From JACCXG01 sp963834305 (GTDB taxonomy: Bacteria > Acidobacteriota > Vicinamibacteria > Vicinamibacterales > 2-12-FULL-66-21): a DNA stretch of 64,000 bases. A program made the position numbers and the translations under genes. Every line of letters begins with the position of its first letter. Position 1 is the first letter of the stretch. Shown piece by piece: positions 17,166 through 25,288 of this stretch. The DNA lies in contig CAWIAX010000003.1 of the NCBI GenBank assembly GCA_963834305.1, forward strand, positions 186,001 to 250,000. The letters run 5' to 3'. The notes below the pieces were generated by a model, which worked only from the letters and a program-made list of their open reading frames with translations, was not told where the DNA came from and ran no database searches.

Positions 17166-17506
17166 TGAACACTGCGCTTCGAACATTCAAGGCCCAGATC
17201 TTTCAGGCATTGGCCAACCCCACACGAATCGCGATTGTCGAGGCGTTGGGGCAGGGTGAACTCACGGCCGGTGCACTCCTCGCTCGGCTGGGGGGCGAGC
17301 AGTCGAACCTTTCGCAACACCTGGCTGTCCTGCGGGCGAAACACGTCGTCTCCAGCCGCAGGTCCGGTAACCAGGTCGTCTACGCGCTCCGCGATCCTGT
17401 CCTCATGCAGGTGCTCGACCTGCTGAAGCAGTACGTCACCGCCCACCTCAACGACACCCTGGCCATGCTCGGCGAAATGGGTCCTGAACACGATCGGGGC
17501 GTATGA
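17165..17506 (+). CDS. ArsR-family regulator of the SulP transporter
   Basis: A 113-aa protein: FKAQIFQALANPTRIAIVEALG, recognition region EQSNLSQHLAVLRAKHVVSSR and wing GNQVVYALRDP. No metal-binding Cys is seen. ArsR genes directly in front of SulP genes are a recurring pair. The stop overlaps the SulP ATG by 4 bp, giving translational coupling. Start is the GTG inside the operator; no ribosome site is present. Confidence 0.88.
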   Translation: MNTALRTFKAQIFQALANPTRIAIVEALGQGELTAGALLARLGGEQSNLSQHLAVLRAKHVVSSRRSGNQVVYALRDPVLMQVLDLLKQYVTAHLNDTLAMLGEMGPEHDRGV

Positions 17507-19266
17507 CCGCGCTGGCGCTGTTCAGTCGGATCCCGTGGCGAACCTGGCAGCCCAAGCTGTTCCAGAGTCTCGCCACCTACGACCGCCGCGCGCTTGTCGC
17601 CGACGTGGTCGCGGGGCTCACGGTGGGCGTCGTCGCGCTGCCGCTGGCGATGGCGTTCGGGATCGCGTCGGGAGTGACCCCACAGGCGGGCATCTACACG
17701 GCCATCGTTGGCGGGTTCGTGGTGTCCTTCCTCGGGGGCTCACGGATTCAGATCGGCGGACCGACGGGCGCGTTCGTGGTCATTGTCGCGGGCATCGTCG
17801 CCGCGCACGGCCTGTCGGGCCTGCTGATGGTCACGATGATGGCGGGCGTCATCCTGTTGTTCCTGGCCGTCACCGGCCTCGGCCAGGCGATCAAGTTCAT
17901 CCCGAGGCCCGTCGTGCTGGGCTTCACCAACGGCATCGCCCTGCTGATCGCCTCCACCCAGATCAAAGACTTCTTTGGTTTGCGTATCGCCAACCCACCG
18001 AGCGAGTTCTTCGAGCGCATGTACCTGATCGTCGAGTCGATGCACACGTATCATCCGGCGGCACTGGCGCTGGGCATCGGCTCGCTGGCGCTCGTCCTGC
18101 TGGTGCCGTGGTGGCTGACGCGCGTGCCCGGCTCCATCGTGGCACTGGTCCTCGGCACGGTGGTGGTCGCAGCGTTTCAGCTGCCGGTGGAGACCATCGG
18201 CTCGAAGTTCGGCGCGATCCCTGGCGGCCTCCCGCCGGTCCACATCCCCGCGTTCCGCGTCGACCTGATCCTGCCGCTGCTGCCGGCCGCCATGACCGTG
18301 GCGCTGCTGGCCGCGGTGGAGAGTCTCCTCTCCGCGGTCGTCGCCGACTCGATGACCGGCGATCGGCACAATTCGAGCGCCGAACTCATGGCGCAAGGAG
18401 TGGCCAACATCGTCACGCCGCTCGTCGGCGGCATTCCCGTCACCGGAGCGATTGCCCGCACGGCAACGAACTTCCGGTCGGGCGCCCGCTCGCCGGTCGC
18501 TGGTCTGGTGCACGCCGCGACGCTGCTGGCCATCGTGCTGCTGCTCGCGCCGCTCGCCACGTATGTGCCGTTGGCGACCCTCGCGGCCGTGCTCTTCGTC
18601 GTGGCCTACAACATGGGCGAGTGGCGGGAGATTGCGGGCATCTGGCGGCTCGACTGGGCCGACAAGTCCGTCTGGATGATCACCTTCGCGCTGACCGTGA
18701 TGGCCGACCTGACCATCGCCGTCGAAGTGGGCATGGCCCTGGCCGCGCTGCTTTACATCTACCGGGTGACGGACACGACGAGCATCGCGACCGTCACACC
18801 GGAGTACATCGAAGATGGCCGTGCCCACGTCCTGCAGGACAAGCAGGTGCCGTCGTTTGTCACGATCCTGCGTATCCACGGGCCGTTTCTCTTCGGGATG
18901 ACCGACAAACTGGTGGACGCGACGGCCGACCTAGCGGCGTTCACGCCCATCGTGATCCTGCGGCTGAGGAACATGACGGCCATCGACGCGTCTGGTCTGC
19001 ATGCGCTGGAGACGCTCAGCGACCGCCTGAAGAAATCCGGCCGCACGCTGATCCTGTGTGGCGCCCGCCTTCAGCCCGCGCAGTTCCTCCACCAGGCCGA
19101 ATTCATCCACCATGTCGGCGCCCACAACATCGTGCCGCACGTCCAGGCGGCACTGGCGCGGGCGCAGGAGGTCCATTCGCGTTGCTCACCTGCAGGCGAG
19201 GACGCCTCCCGCGCTCTCGCGACCGCGTCTGTCTCGGCGTCATCATCACCTGGCCGTCCCTCATGA
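17503..19266 (+). CDS. SulP-family anion transporter with STAS domain
   Basis: A 587-aa protein. The transmembrane core (about 1-420) begins YDRRALVADVVAGLTVGVVALPLAMAFG and includes the IQIGGPTGAFVV segment typical of SulP/SLC26 carriers. The C-terminal STAS domain (about 440-560) has the ILRLRNMTAIDASGLHALETL core strand-helix. SulP proteins carry sulfate, bicarbonate or other anions with proton or sodium coupling; the substrate is not predictable. The last 25 residues are a low-complexity Ser/Ala tail. Its expression should follow the ArsR gene to which it is coupled. Confidence 0.9.
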   Translation: MTALALFSRIPWRTWQPKLFQSLATYDRRALVADVVAGLTVGVVALPLAMAFGIASGVTPQAGIYTAIVGGFVVSFLGGSRIQIGGPTGAFVVIVAGIVAAHGLSGLLMVTMMAGVILLFLAVTGLGQAIKFIPRPVVLGFTNGIALLIASTQIKDFFGLRIANPPSEFFERMYLIVESMHTYHPAALALGIGSLALVLLVPWWLTRVPGSIVALVLGTVVVAAFQLPVETIGSKFGAIPGGLPPVHIPAFRVDLILPLLPAAMTVALLAAVESLLSAVVADSMTGDRHNSSAELMAQGVANIVTPLVGGIPVTGAIARTATNFRSGARSPVAGLVHAATLLAIVLLLAPLATYVPLATLAAVLFVVAYNMGEWREIAGIWRLDWADKSVWMITFALTVMADLTIAVEVGMALAALLYIYRVTDTTSIATVTPEYIEDGRAHVLQDKQVPSFVTILRIHGPFLFGMTDKLVDATADLAAFTPIVILRLRNMTAIDASGLHALETLSDRLKKSGRTLILCGARLQPAQFLHQAEFIHHVGAHNIVPHVQAALARAQEVHSRCSPAGEDASRALATASVSASSSPGRPS

Positions 19267-19438
19267 AGGTGTTGACGTACCCCGATTATTAGGCCAGCCC
19301 GGTGCTCGTCTCCCGCGCCCTGAGGTGTGCGCAGGCTGCAGGGTATCGTGCTCCAGGCGGCATCGGCGTGGACAGCTGGCGCGTGAGAGGGCGAGCGGGA
19401 TCAGTCGAGGGCGGCGGTCGCGTGAGTCTTCGTCTCGA

Positions 19439-20119
19439 TCAAGCGCGACGATCCCACTGGTCACCCCGCACGCCCCTGACGAGCAGCCACAGCGCGAGCG
19501 AGAGTTCCGCGACCAGCGCGGGCATGAGAATGGCCGGAAAGATCCGGCGCGAAAGCGGCGGCGACAGGATCAGCGCGAAACTGTTGACGACATAGCAGCC
19601 CCCGGCCACCACCATCAGCACTCCGATCCACCTCGGGATGTAGCCTGACCGGGCGATCAGGAACCCGAGGATCACGCACTCGATGCCGAAGAACACCAGC
19701 CCGATGCCGAATCCGAGGCTGTGAGCCCGGATCAGCAGCAGCACGGTGCCGTCGGTGACCGCGGTAAGGAGCACCGCGGCGAGGGCCACCGCCGCCACGC
19801 CTTCGATCGCGATGGCGACGAGATTGAAGAGAACCGCCATGGCCGCGAGGGGGCGGCTGACGGGACGCAACAGGATGTAGAAGATCAGCGCGAGCGCAAC
19901 CGCGGACGCGAGGAGGACGATCTCCCCCGCGACGCCCACCCGCCAGAGCCACTCCATCGCGCGCAGGTTGGCCGCCGTGCGTGCCGCATCGGTCGGGACG
20001 AAGACGCGGCCCCTCACCACCATCTCGCCGCATGCACCAATGACGATGATGGCGAGATACAGGACACCGCCGATCCTCGCGAGACGCTGCGCGCTCCTGG
20101 CATCCGGCCGCTGCGTCAT
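19439..20119 (-). CDS. DUF4386-family membrane protein
   Basis: A 226-aa integral membrane protein with six to seven helices. DUF4386 marks: the opening SAQRLARIGGVLYLAIIVIGACGEMVVR, the FYILLRPVSRPLAAMAVLFNLVAIAIEG core and HSLGFGIGLVFFGIECVILGFLIARSGYIPRWIGVLM. Proteins of this family are widespread and uncharacterised. The ATG at 20119 is favoured by alignment of the start; the ribosome site is weak. Divergent from the GntR gene across 200 bp. Confidence 0.85.
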   Translation of the reverse strand: MTQRPDARSAQRLARIGGVLYLAIIVIGACGEMVVRGRVFVPTDAARTAANLRAMEWLWRVGVAGEIVLLASAVALALIFYILLRPVSRPLAAMAVLFNLVAIAIEGVAAVALAAVLLTAVTDGTVLLLIRAHSLGFGIGLVFFGIECVILGFLIARSGYIPRWIGVLMVVAGGCYVVNSFALILSPPLSRRIFPAILMPALVAELSLALWLLVRGVRGDQWDRRA

Positions 20120-20311
20120 GGGGCGCCAAACAGCCGCACAGCCCACCCGTCGCAGGCGGGAGCCGGAGGAGGTGGACGGCGACCCACTCGGGCAGTGTCG
20201 CACATGCCGGCCGATACCAGCAGGATTGCCTAATCGACGAGGCCCGGGTCGCCAAAACGGGCCGGGCCCGCCCTGGGAACGGACGGCCCGCACGATCGTA
20301 TATACTGTGCA

Positions 20312-20329
20312 TACTGTCTATGAACAGTA
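20312..20329 (+). promoter_or_regulatory. Perfect inverted repeat over the gntR start codon
   Basis: TACTGTCTATGAACAGTA has 6-bp perfect arms and a 6-bp centre that contains the ATG of the GntR gene. A TATACT -10 lies at 20301-20306 and a second ATACTGT copy at 20303-20309, giving direct plus inverted half-sites. The position predicts self-repression. YtrA-type GntR regulators usually bind such repeats at their own promoter. Confidence 0.6.
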
Positions 20330-20715
20330 GCGACGTCTTCATTTCTCAGGCCGACCCGCGACCGATGTACGTGCAGATCATCGAGCAGATCCGCCGCCGC
20401 ATTGCCGTCGGCGACTGGCCGCCGGGCTTCGAGCTGCCCTCGATTCGCGCGATGGCCGCCGCCACCCGGGTGAGCGTGATCACGGTCAAGCGCGCGTATT
20501 TCGACCTCGAGCGCGACGGCGTGATCGTGACACGCCAGGGCAAGGGGTCGTTCGTGGCCGAGCAGGCCGACCTGAGCGTACGCCTGCGCCTGGACGAACT
20601 CGACATTCACCTCTCGGCCGCCACGTCCCTCGGCCGTGCGCTCGGCCTGTCGGACGAGGACCTGCACGCGCGGCTGCGCCAGACGCTGGCTGCGAAGGAT
20701 CGACACGAATCATGA
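20320..20715 (+). CDS. YtrA-subfamily GntR transcriptional regulator
   Basis: A 131-aa regulator with an N-terminal winged helix (DPRPMYVQIIEQIRRRIAVGDWPPGFELPSIRAMAAATRVSVITVKRAYFDLERDGVI) and a short C-terminal tail without a ligand domain, as in YtrA. This group controls ABC exporter operons, often induced by envelope stress or antibiotics. The next gene begins inside its end (ATGA). The likely operator overlaps its start codon. Confidence 0.88.
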   Translation: MNSSDVFISQADPRPMYVQIIEQIRRRIAVGDWPPGFELPSIRAMAAATRVSVITVKRAYFDLERDGVIVTRQGKGSFVAEQADLSVRLRLDELDIHLSAATSLGRALGLSDEDLHARLRQTLAAKDRHES

Positions 20716-21608
20716 CCGAGCCCGTCTTCTCGCTGAGTGGCGTCGCCAAGCGCTACCGCTTCTTCCAGCTCACCGACCTGCACCTGCGCCTCGAGGCCGG
20801 CCAGGTGATGGGCCTGGTCGGGCCGAACGGCGCCGGCAAATCCACCACGCTGCGCATCCTGATGGGCATGGTGCGCCAGGATCGCGGCGACGTCCGCGTG
20901 CTCGGCCAGCCGATGCCGGCCGCCGAGGCCGCCGTCAAGCGCGACGTCGGCTTCGTGTCCGATGACATGCGCCTCTACGGCAGCCAGACGCTGGCCTGGC
21001 ACATGCGCCTGGTCGCCCGCATGCACGGCACCTGGGACGCTGCCTATGCCGACGATCTCGTCGGCCGCTTCCTGCTCCATCGCGATCAGGCGATCCGCCT
21101 GATGTCGCACGGCGAGCGGGTGAAGGCCACGCTGCTGCTCGTGCTCGCCCGTCGTCCGCGCCTGCTCGTCCTGGACGAGCCGACCACGGGGCTCGACCCG
21201 GTCGCGCGTCACGAAGTCCTGGCGGAACTGATGGACGTGGTGCGCGACGAGAGCCGCTCCATCCTGTTCTCGTCGCACAACACACAGGACGTCGAGCGAA
21301 TCTGCGACCGCATCGCCTTCCTCGATCGCGGCCGCGTCATCGAGGACAGCGACACCGAGGCCTACCTCGATCGCTGGCGCCGGCTGCAGCTTGACATGCC
21401 GCCCGGGGCCACGCTGCCGCCGATCGACGGCCTCGTCGACACGGTGTCTGCCGGGCGTCTCGTCGCCGTCACGACCAGCGCCTACGCCCCGGCGCTCGAC
21501 GCCGCCTGCGTGCGCGCCGGCATCGCCGTCCGCGACGTCCAGCGCATGACGCTCGAGGAGATCTTCGTCGCCACGGTGATGCGCGACCGCCGGGAGCGTG
21601 CGGCATGA
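20712..21608 (+). CDS. ABC transporter ATP-binding protein (exporter 1)
   Basis: A 298-aa ATPase: Walker A GPNGAGKST, signature-like LMSHGERVK (degenerate LSGGQ), Walker B LLVLDEPTTGLDP and the H-loop LFSSHN. Residues past about 220 form a C-terminal accessory domain. It overlaps its permease gene at the end (ATGA), so both subunits are co-translated. Probably an ABC-2 type exporter with the next gene. Confidence 0.9.
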   Translation: MTEPVFSLSGVAKRYRFFQLTDLHLRLEAGQVMGLVGPNGAGKSTTLRILMGMVRQDRGDVRVLGQPMPAAEAAVKRDVGFVSDDMRLYGSQTLAWHMRLVARMHGTWDAAYADDLVGRFLLHRDQAIRLMSHGERVKATLLLVLARRPRLLVLDEPTTGLDPVARHEVLAELMDVVRDESRSILFSSHNTQDVERICDRIAFLDRGRVIEDSDTEAYLDRWRRLQLDMPPGATLPPIDGLVDTVSAGRLVAVTTSAYAPALDAACVRAGIAVRDVQRMTLEEIFVATVMRDRRERAA

Positions 21609-22270
21609 GCGCGACCGTGCGCCACCTGATCGCCAAGGACCTCTCGCTGCTGCGCTGGTGGATCGCCGGCACCATCGCCGGGGGCCTGCTCGCCGCCTGG
21701 TTGATGACCGCCAGCGCCCTGCCGCTCGGCGCCGGGGGGGTGCTGATGATCTGCACGCTGATCATCCTCAACATCTTCGTCGTGATGACCGCCGTGGTGA
21801 CCGAACGGAAGGAACACGTGGTCCTGTTCCTGTTCACGTTCCCGGTGTCGCGCGGGCAGTACCTGGCGGCCAAGGTCGCCGCCAGCGCCATTGCCTTCGG
21901 CCTGCCCTGGCTCGTTCTGAGCCTGGCCGTCGTGGTGGCCATCCGGACGTCGGCGATTCCCGACGGATACCTGCCCCTGTGGGTCTCGCTGCTCGGCTTC
22001 GTCTTCTTCTACTACTGCGCGCTGCTCGGGGTCGGGCTCAACACCGACTCGAACGGCTGGCACGCCACCGCGATCATCATCGGCAACGTCTCGGTGAACT
22101 TCTTCATCATGCTGCTCTTCGGCCTGCCTTCCGTGCAGCGCTTCGGCAGCGGGCCGACAGCCGTGTGGGCCTCCGACATCGTCTTCGTCACGGTGAGCGA
22201 GATGGTGCTCGGCGTGGCCATCCTGGCCGTCGCGGCCGTCGTGCGCGCCCGGCGCGCCGACTTCATCTGA
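21605..22270 (+). CDS. ABC-2 type permease (exporter 1)
   Basis: A 221-aa protein with six hydrophobic helices and the ABC-2 coupling segment VVTERKEHVVLFLFTFPVSRGQYLAAKV after the second. One ATPase plus one permease would dimerise to a complete exporter. The substrate is unknown. Its gene is 15 nt before the acyltransferase-ABC fusion gene, whose ribosome site (TTGGGGAGA) lies in that gap. Confidence 0.85.
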   Translation: MSATVRHLIAKDLSLLRWWIAGTIAGGLLAAWLMTASALPLGAGGVLMICTLIILNIFVVMTAVVTERKEHVVLFLFTFPVSRGQYLAAKVAASAIAFGLPWLVLSLAVVVAIRTSAIPDGYLPLWVSLLGFVFFYYCALLGVGLNTDSNGWHATAIIIGNVSVNFFIMLLFGLPSVQRFGSGPTAVWASDIVFVTVSEMVLGVAILAVAAVVRARRADFI

Positions 22271-22285
22271 CTTGGGGAGAATGCC

Positions 22286-24448
22286 ATGACCTCGCACGAA
22301 CGCCTGCACGCCCTTGACGCCGTCCGCGCGGGCGCCCTGCTGCTCGGCGTGGTGTTCCACGCCGGCTTTTCGTTCATCCCGGGCATGCCGCCAGGCATCT
22401 GGGCGATGGTCGACAGCTCACCGAGCACGACACTCGCGGTGGTGCTGTTCGCGTCGCACATGTTCCGGATGACGCTGTTCTTCCTCATCGCCGGCTTCTT
22501 CGCCCGGATGGCGCTCCATCGCCGTGGCGCGCGCGGCTTCTGGGCGGATCGCGCCATGCGCATACTCGTCCCCCTTACCGTCGGCTGGATGGTGCTGGCC
22601 CCGACGATGGGCGCGGTGTGGATCTGGGGCCTGACGCGGACATTCGGCGGCACGCTGCCGGCACCGCCGGCCAGCCTCCCGCCGCCGCCTGCGGCCGCCT
22701 TCCAGTTCATGCACTTGTGGTTCCTCTACTACCTGCTGATCCTGTACGTGCTCGTGGTCACCGCGCGCGCGCTCGTGCTGGCCGTCGACACGCGGGGCAC
22801 GCTGCGTGGCATGGCCGACAGCGTCGTCGCCCGCCTCGTGCAGTCGGGGACGGCAGCGCTCCTCCTGCCCGTGCCTCTGGCCCTGGCACTGGCGTGGACG
22901 CCGATGTGGTTCATGTGGTTCGGTATTCCCACGCCGGATCAGTCCTTCATTCCGCGCGCCGCGTCGCTCATCGGCTACGGCACGGCCGTCCTGTTCGGAT
23001 GGCTGGTGCATCGTCAGGTCCACCTGCTTGCCACCTGGAGCCGCCGGTGGCCGCTGCACCTCGGCGGTGCGCTCGTCGCCACGGCCGCCTGCCTCCTGAT
23101 GACCGGCCTGACGCCGCCACTCACGCCCGCCGTGCCCGGCGCGCCGATCACGTTCGGGTATGCACTCGCCTACGGCATCGCGCTGTGGTGCTGGTGCTTC
23201 GCGCTCATCGGCCTCGCCATGCGCTTCCTGGGCCGGCCGAATGCGGCGGTCCGCTACACCGCCGACGCGTCGTACTGGATCTACCTTGCACACCTGCCGC
23301 TGGTCGCCGCCCTGCAGGTCCTTGTCGGCCAGCTGCCCTGGCACTGGACCGTGAAGTTCCCGCTCGTGCTTGGCGTCAGCCTGGCGCTGCTGTTCACCAG
23401 CTATCGCTACCTCGTGCGCCCGACGTTCGTCGGGCAGGTGCTCAACGGACGTCGTTACCCCCGTGGCCTCGTGCGCGGCATCACCGTCGACCCGGCACGC
23501 GAGCCAGGCCGCGGACCGCAGGGCACCGCCAACCCGGCCCCGGCCAGTCCCGCCACGGCAGCCAATAGCCCCATCGCGTCGTTGCGCGACGTCCACAAGC
23601 GGTACGGTACGACGGTCGCGCTCGCGGGGCTCGACCTCGATGTCCAGCCGGGCGAGTTGCTGGCCGTGCTCGGCCCCAACGGCGCGGGCAAGTCCACGGC
23701 CATCGGCCTGCTGCTCGGTCTGCTCGAACCAGACCAGGGCACGGCCACGCTGTTCGGTCGCTCGCCGCTCGATGTCGGCGCGCGACGGCGCGTGGGCGTG
23801 ATGATGCAGGACGTCACCCTGACACCGGAGCTGCGCGTCCGCGAGCTCATCGCCTGTGCGTCGAGCTACTACGCCAGTCCGCTCACCGTCGCCGAGACGC
23901 TGGCGCTGACACGCCTCGATGCGCTTGCGCGCCGCCCGTACGGCAAGCTCTCGGGCGGACAGAAGCGCCTCGTGCAGTTCGCGCTGGCCGTGTGCGGCCA
24001 GCCTCAGCTGCTTTTCCTCGACGAGCCGACGGTGGGCCTCGACGTCCAGGCACGCGAGGTGCTCTGGCAGACGCTGCGCACCCTCGTCGGCCAGGGCTGC
24101 GCCATCGTCTTGACGACGCACTACCTGGAGGAGGCCGAGGCGCTGGCCGACCGCGTGGCGGTGCTCGCGGGCGGACGGCTGCTGGCGTCGGGCAGCGTCT
24201 CCGAGGTGCGATCGCTCGTCTCGCGCAAGCACATCACGTGCACGAGCGGCGTCGACGTGGCTGGCGTCCGCGCGTGGCCCGACGTGGTCGCGGCGGCGCG
24301 CGACGGACAGCGGCTGCAAATCACCGTCGTCGACGCCGAGGACTGTGTCCGGCGCCTCCTCGCGGCCGACGCCAGCCTCCGCGATCTCGAAATCCGCCAG
24401 GCCGGCCTGGCCGAGGCGTTCACCGCCCTCACGAAGGAGGCTGCCTAG
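22286..24448 (+). CDS. Fusion of membrane acyltransferase (acyltransferase_3) and ABC ATPase
   Basis: A single 720-aa frame. Residues about 1-395 are a polytopic acyltransferase-3/OpgC-like domain: LHALDAVRAGALLLGVVFHAGFSF with the catalytic-type His, about ten helices and the closing YTADASYWIYLAHLPLVAAL. A Pro/Ala-rich linker (about 398-428) follows. Residues about 430-720 are a complete ABC ATPase: Walker A GPNGAGKST (about 463), Q-loop MMQD, signature LSGGQKR, Walker B LLFLDEPTVGLD and H-loop LTTHYLEEAE. The usual state is two separate genes. No internal stop or shift is visible, and the linker has the look of a genuine fusion. Its partner permease follows directly. Confidence 0.85.
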   Translation: MTSHERLHALDAVRAGALLLGVVFHAGFSFIPGMPPGIWAMVDSSPSTTLAVVLFASHMFRMTLFFLIAGFFARMALHRRGARGFWADRAMRILVPLTVGWMVLAPTMGAVWIWGLTRTFGGTLPAPPASLPPPPAAAFQFMHLWFLYYLLILYVLVVTARALVLAVDTRGTLRGMADSVVARLVQSGTAALLLPVPLALALAWTPMWFMWFGIPTPDQSFIPRAASLIGYGTAVLFGWLVHRQVHLLATWSRRWPLHLGGALVATAACLLMTGLTPPLTPAVPGAPITFGYALAYGIALWCWCFALIGLAMRFLGRPNAAVRYTADASYWIYLAHLPLVAALQVLVGQLPWHWTVKFPLVLGVSLALLFTSYRYLVRPTFVGQVLNGRRYPRGLVRGITVDPAREPGRGPQGTANPAPASPATAANSPIASLRDVHKRYGTTVALAGLDLDVQPGELLAVLGPNGAGKSTAIGLLLGLLEPDQGTATLFGRSPLDVGARRRVGVMMQDVTLTPELRVRELIACASSYYASPLTVAETLALTRLDALARRPYGKLSGGQKRLVQFALAVCGQPQLLFLDEPTVGLDVQAREVLWQTLRTLVGQGCAIVLTTHYLEEAEALADRVAVLAGGRLLASGSVSEVRSLVSRKHITCTSGVDVAGVRAWPDVVAAARDGQRLQITVVDAEDCVRRLLAADASLRDLEIRQAGLAEAFTALTKEAA

Positions 24449-25258
24449 ATGCGTCCCGCCACCACTCCGGCCTTCACCGTTCGCGCCGGCGACGACGCGA
24501 TCATGCCGCTGCGGCTCGTGCTGCGGGCGTACGCGATGGAGGTGCGCGTCGAAGCGCTGCGCGTGCTGCGTACCCCGGGCCTGTCGATTCCGTTCCTCGT
24601 GCTGCCGGTGCCGATCTACCTCTTCTTCGGCATCGTGCTGCCCGCGGGCGAGATCGCGAAGAACCCGGCACTGGGCAGCTACCTGTTCTGCAGCTGGTGC
24701 GTCTACGCGACGATGGGGCCGGCGATGTTCGGGGCGGGGTGCATGCTGGCGGCCGAGCGCGACGCCGGCTTGTTCCGGCTGCGCCGCGCGCTGCCGTCGC
24801 CGCCGGGCGCGTGGCTGGTCGCCAAGACCGTGGTGGCGATGGCTTTCACGGCGCTCGCCGTCGCCTCGATCGCCGTCGCCGCGCGTGTCGCCGGGGCGGC
24901 GCCGCTGTCCATCGCGCAGATGGCCGCCATCGCGCTCGTGATGGTGGCGGGCGCGCCGGCGTTCTGCGCGCTCGGGCTGTTCGTCGGGGCGCGAGCCTCG
25001 GCGTCGTCAACGCCGGCGATCATCAACGTCATCTTCCTGCCGATGCTGTGGCTCTCGGGACTGTTCTTCCCGCTGCCGGCGTTCCTCGAAAAGCTCGTGA
25101 TCGTGTGGCCCGCGTTCCACCTCAATCAGGTGGCGATCGGCGTTGCCGGAGTCGATGGCTTCAGCTACGTGCCGCCGGCGACGTCGGCCGCGCTGCTCGT
25201 GGGCGTGGCCGTCCTGTTCGGCGGGCTGGCCATCAGGCGTCTCGCGCGGCACGGCTAG
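24449..25258 (+). CDS. ABC-2 type permease (exporter 2)
   Basis: A 269-aa protein with six helices, including the amphipathic segment FGAGCMLAAERDAGLFRLRRALPSPPGAWLVAK and a late IINVIFLPMLWLSGLFFPL typical of ABC-2 permeases. It starts directly after the TAG of the fusion gene, with AGGAGG 10 nt upstream inside that gene. It should pair with the ATPase half of the fusion protein. Last gene of the GntR operon and convergent with the GMC oxidoreductase gene. Confidence 0.88.
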   Translation: MRPATTPAFTVRAGDDAIMPLRLVLRAYAMEVRVEALRVLRTPGLSIPFLVLPVPIYLFFGIVLPAGEIAKNPALGSYLFCSWCVYATMGPAMFGAGCMLAAERDAGLFRLRRALPSPPGAWLVAKTVVAMAFTALAVASIAVAARVAGAAPLSIAQMAAIALVMVAGAPAFCALGLFVGARASASSTPAIINVIFLPMLWLSGLFFPLPAFLEKLVIVWPAFHLNQVAIGVAGVDGFSYVPPATSAALLVGVAVLFGGLAIRRLARHG

Positions 25259-25288
25259 CGGCGTCCAGGGAAGGCTTGACTCGCGACG

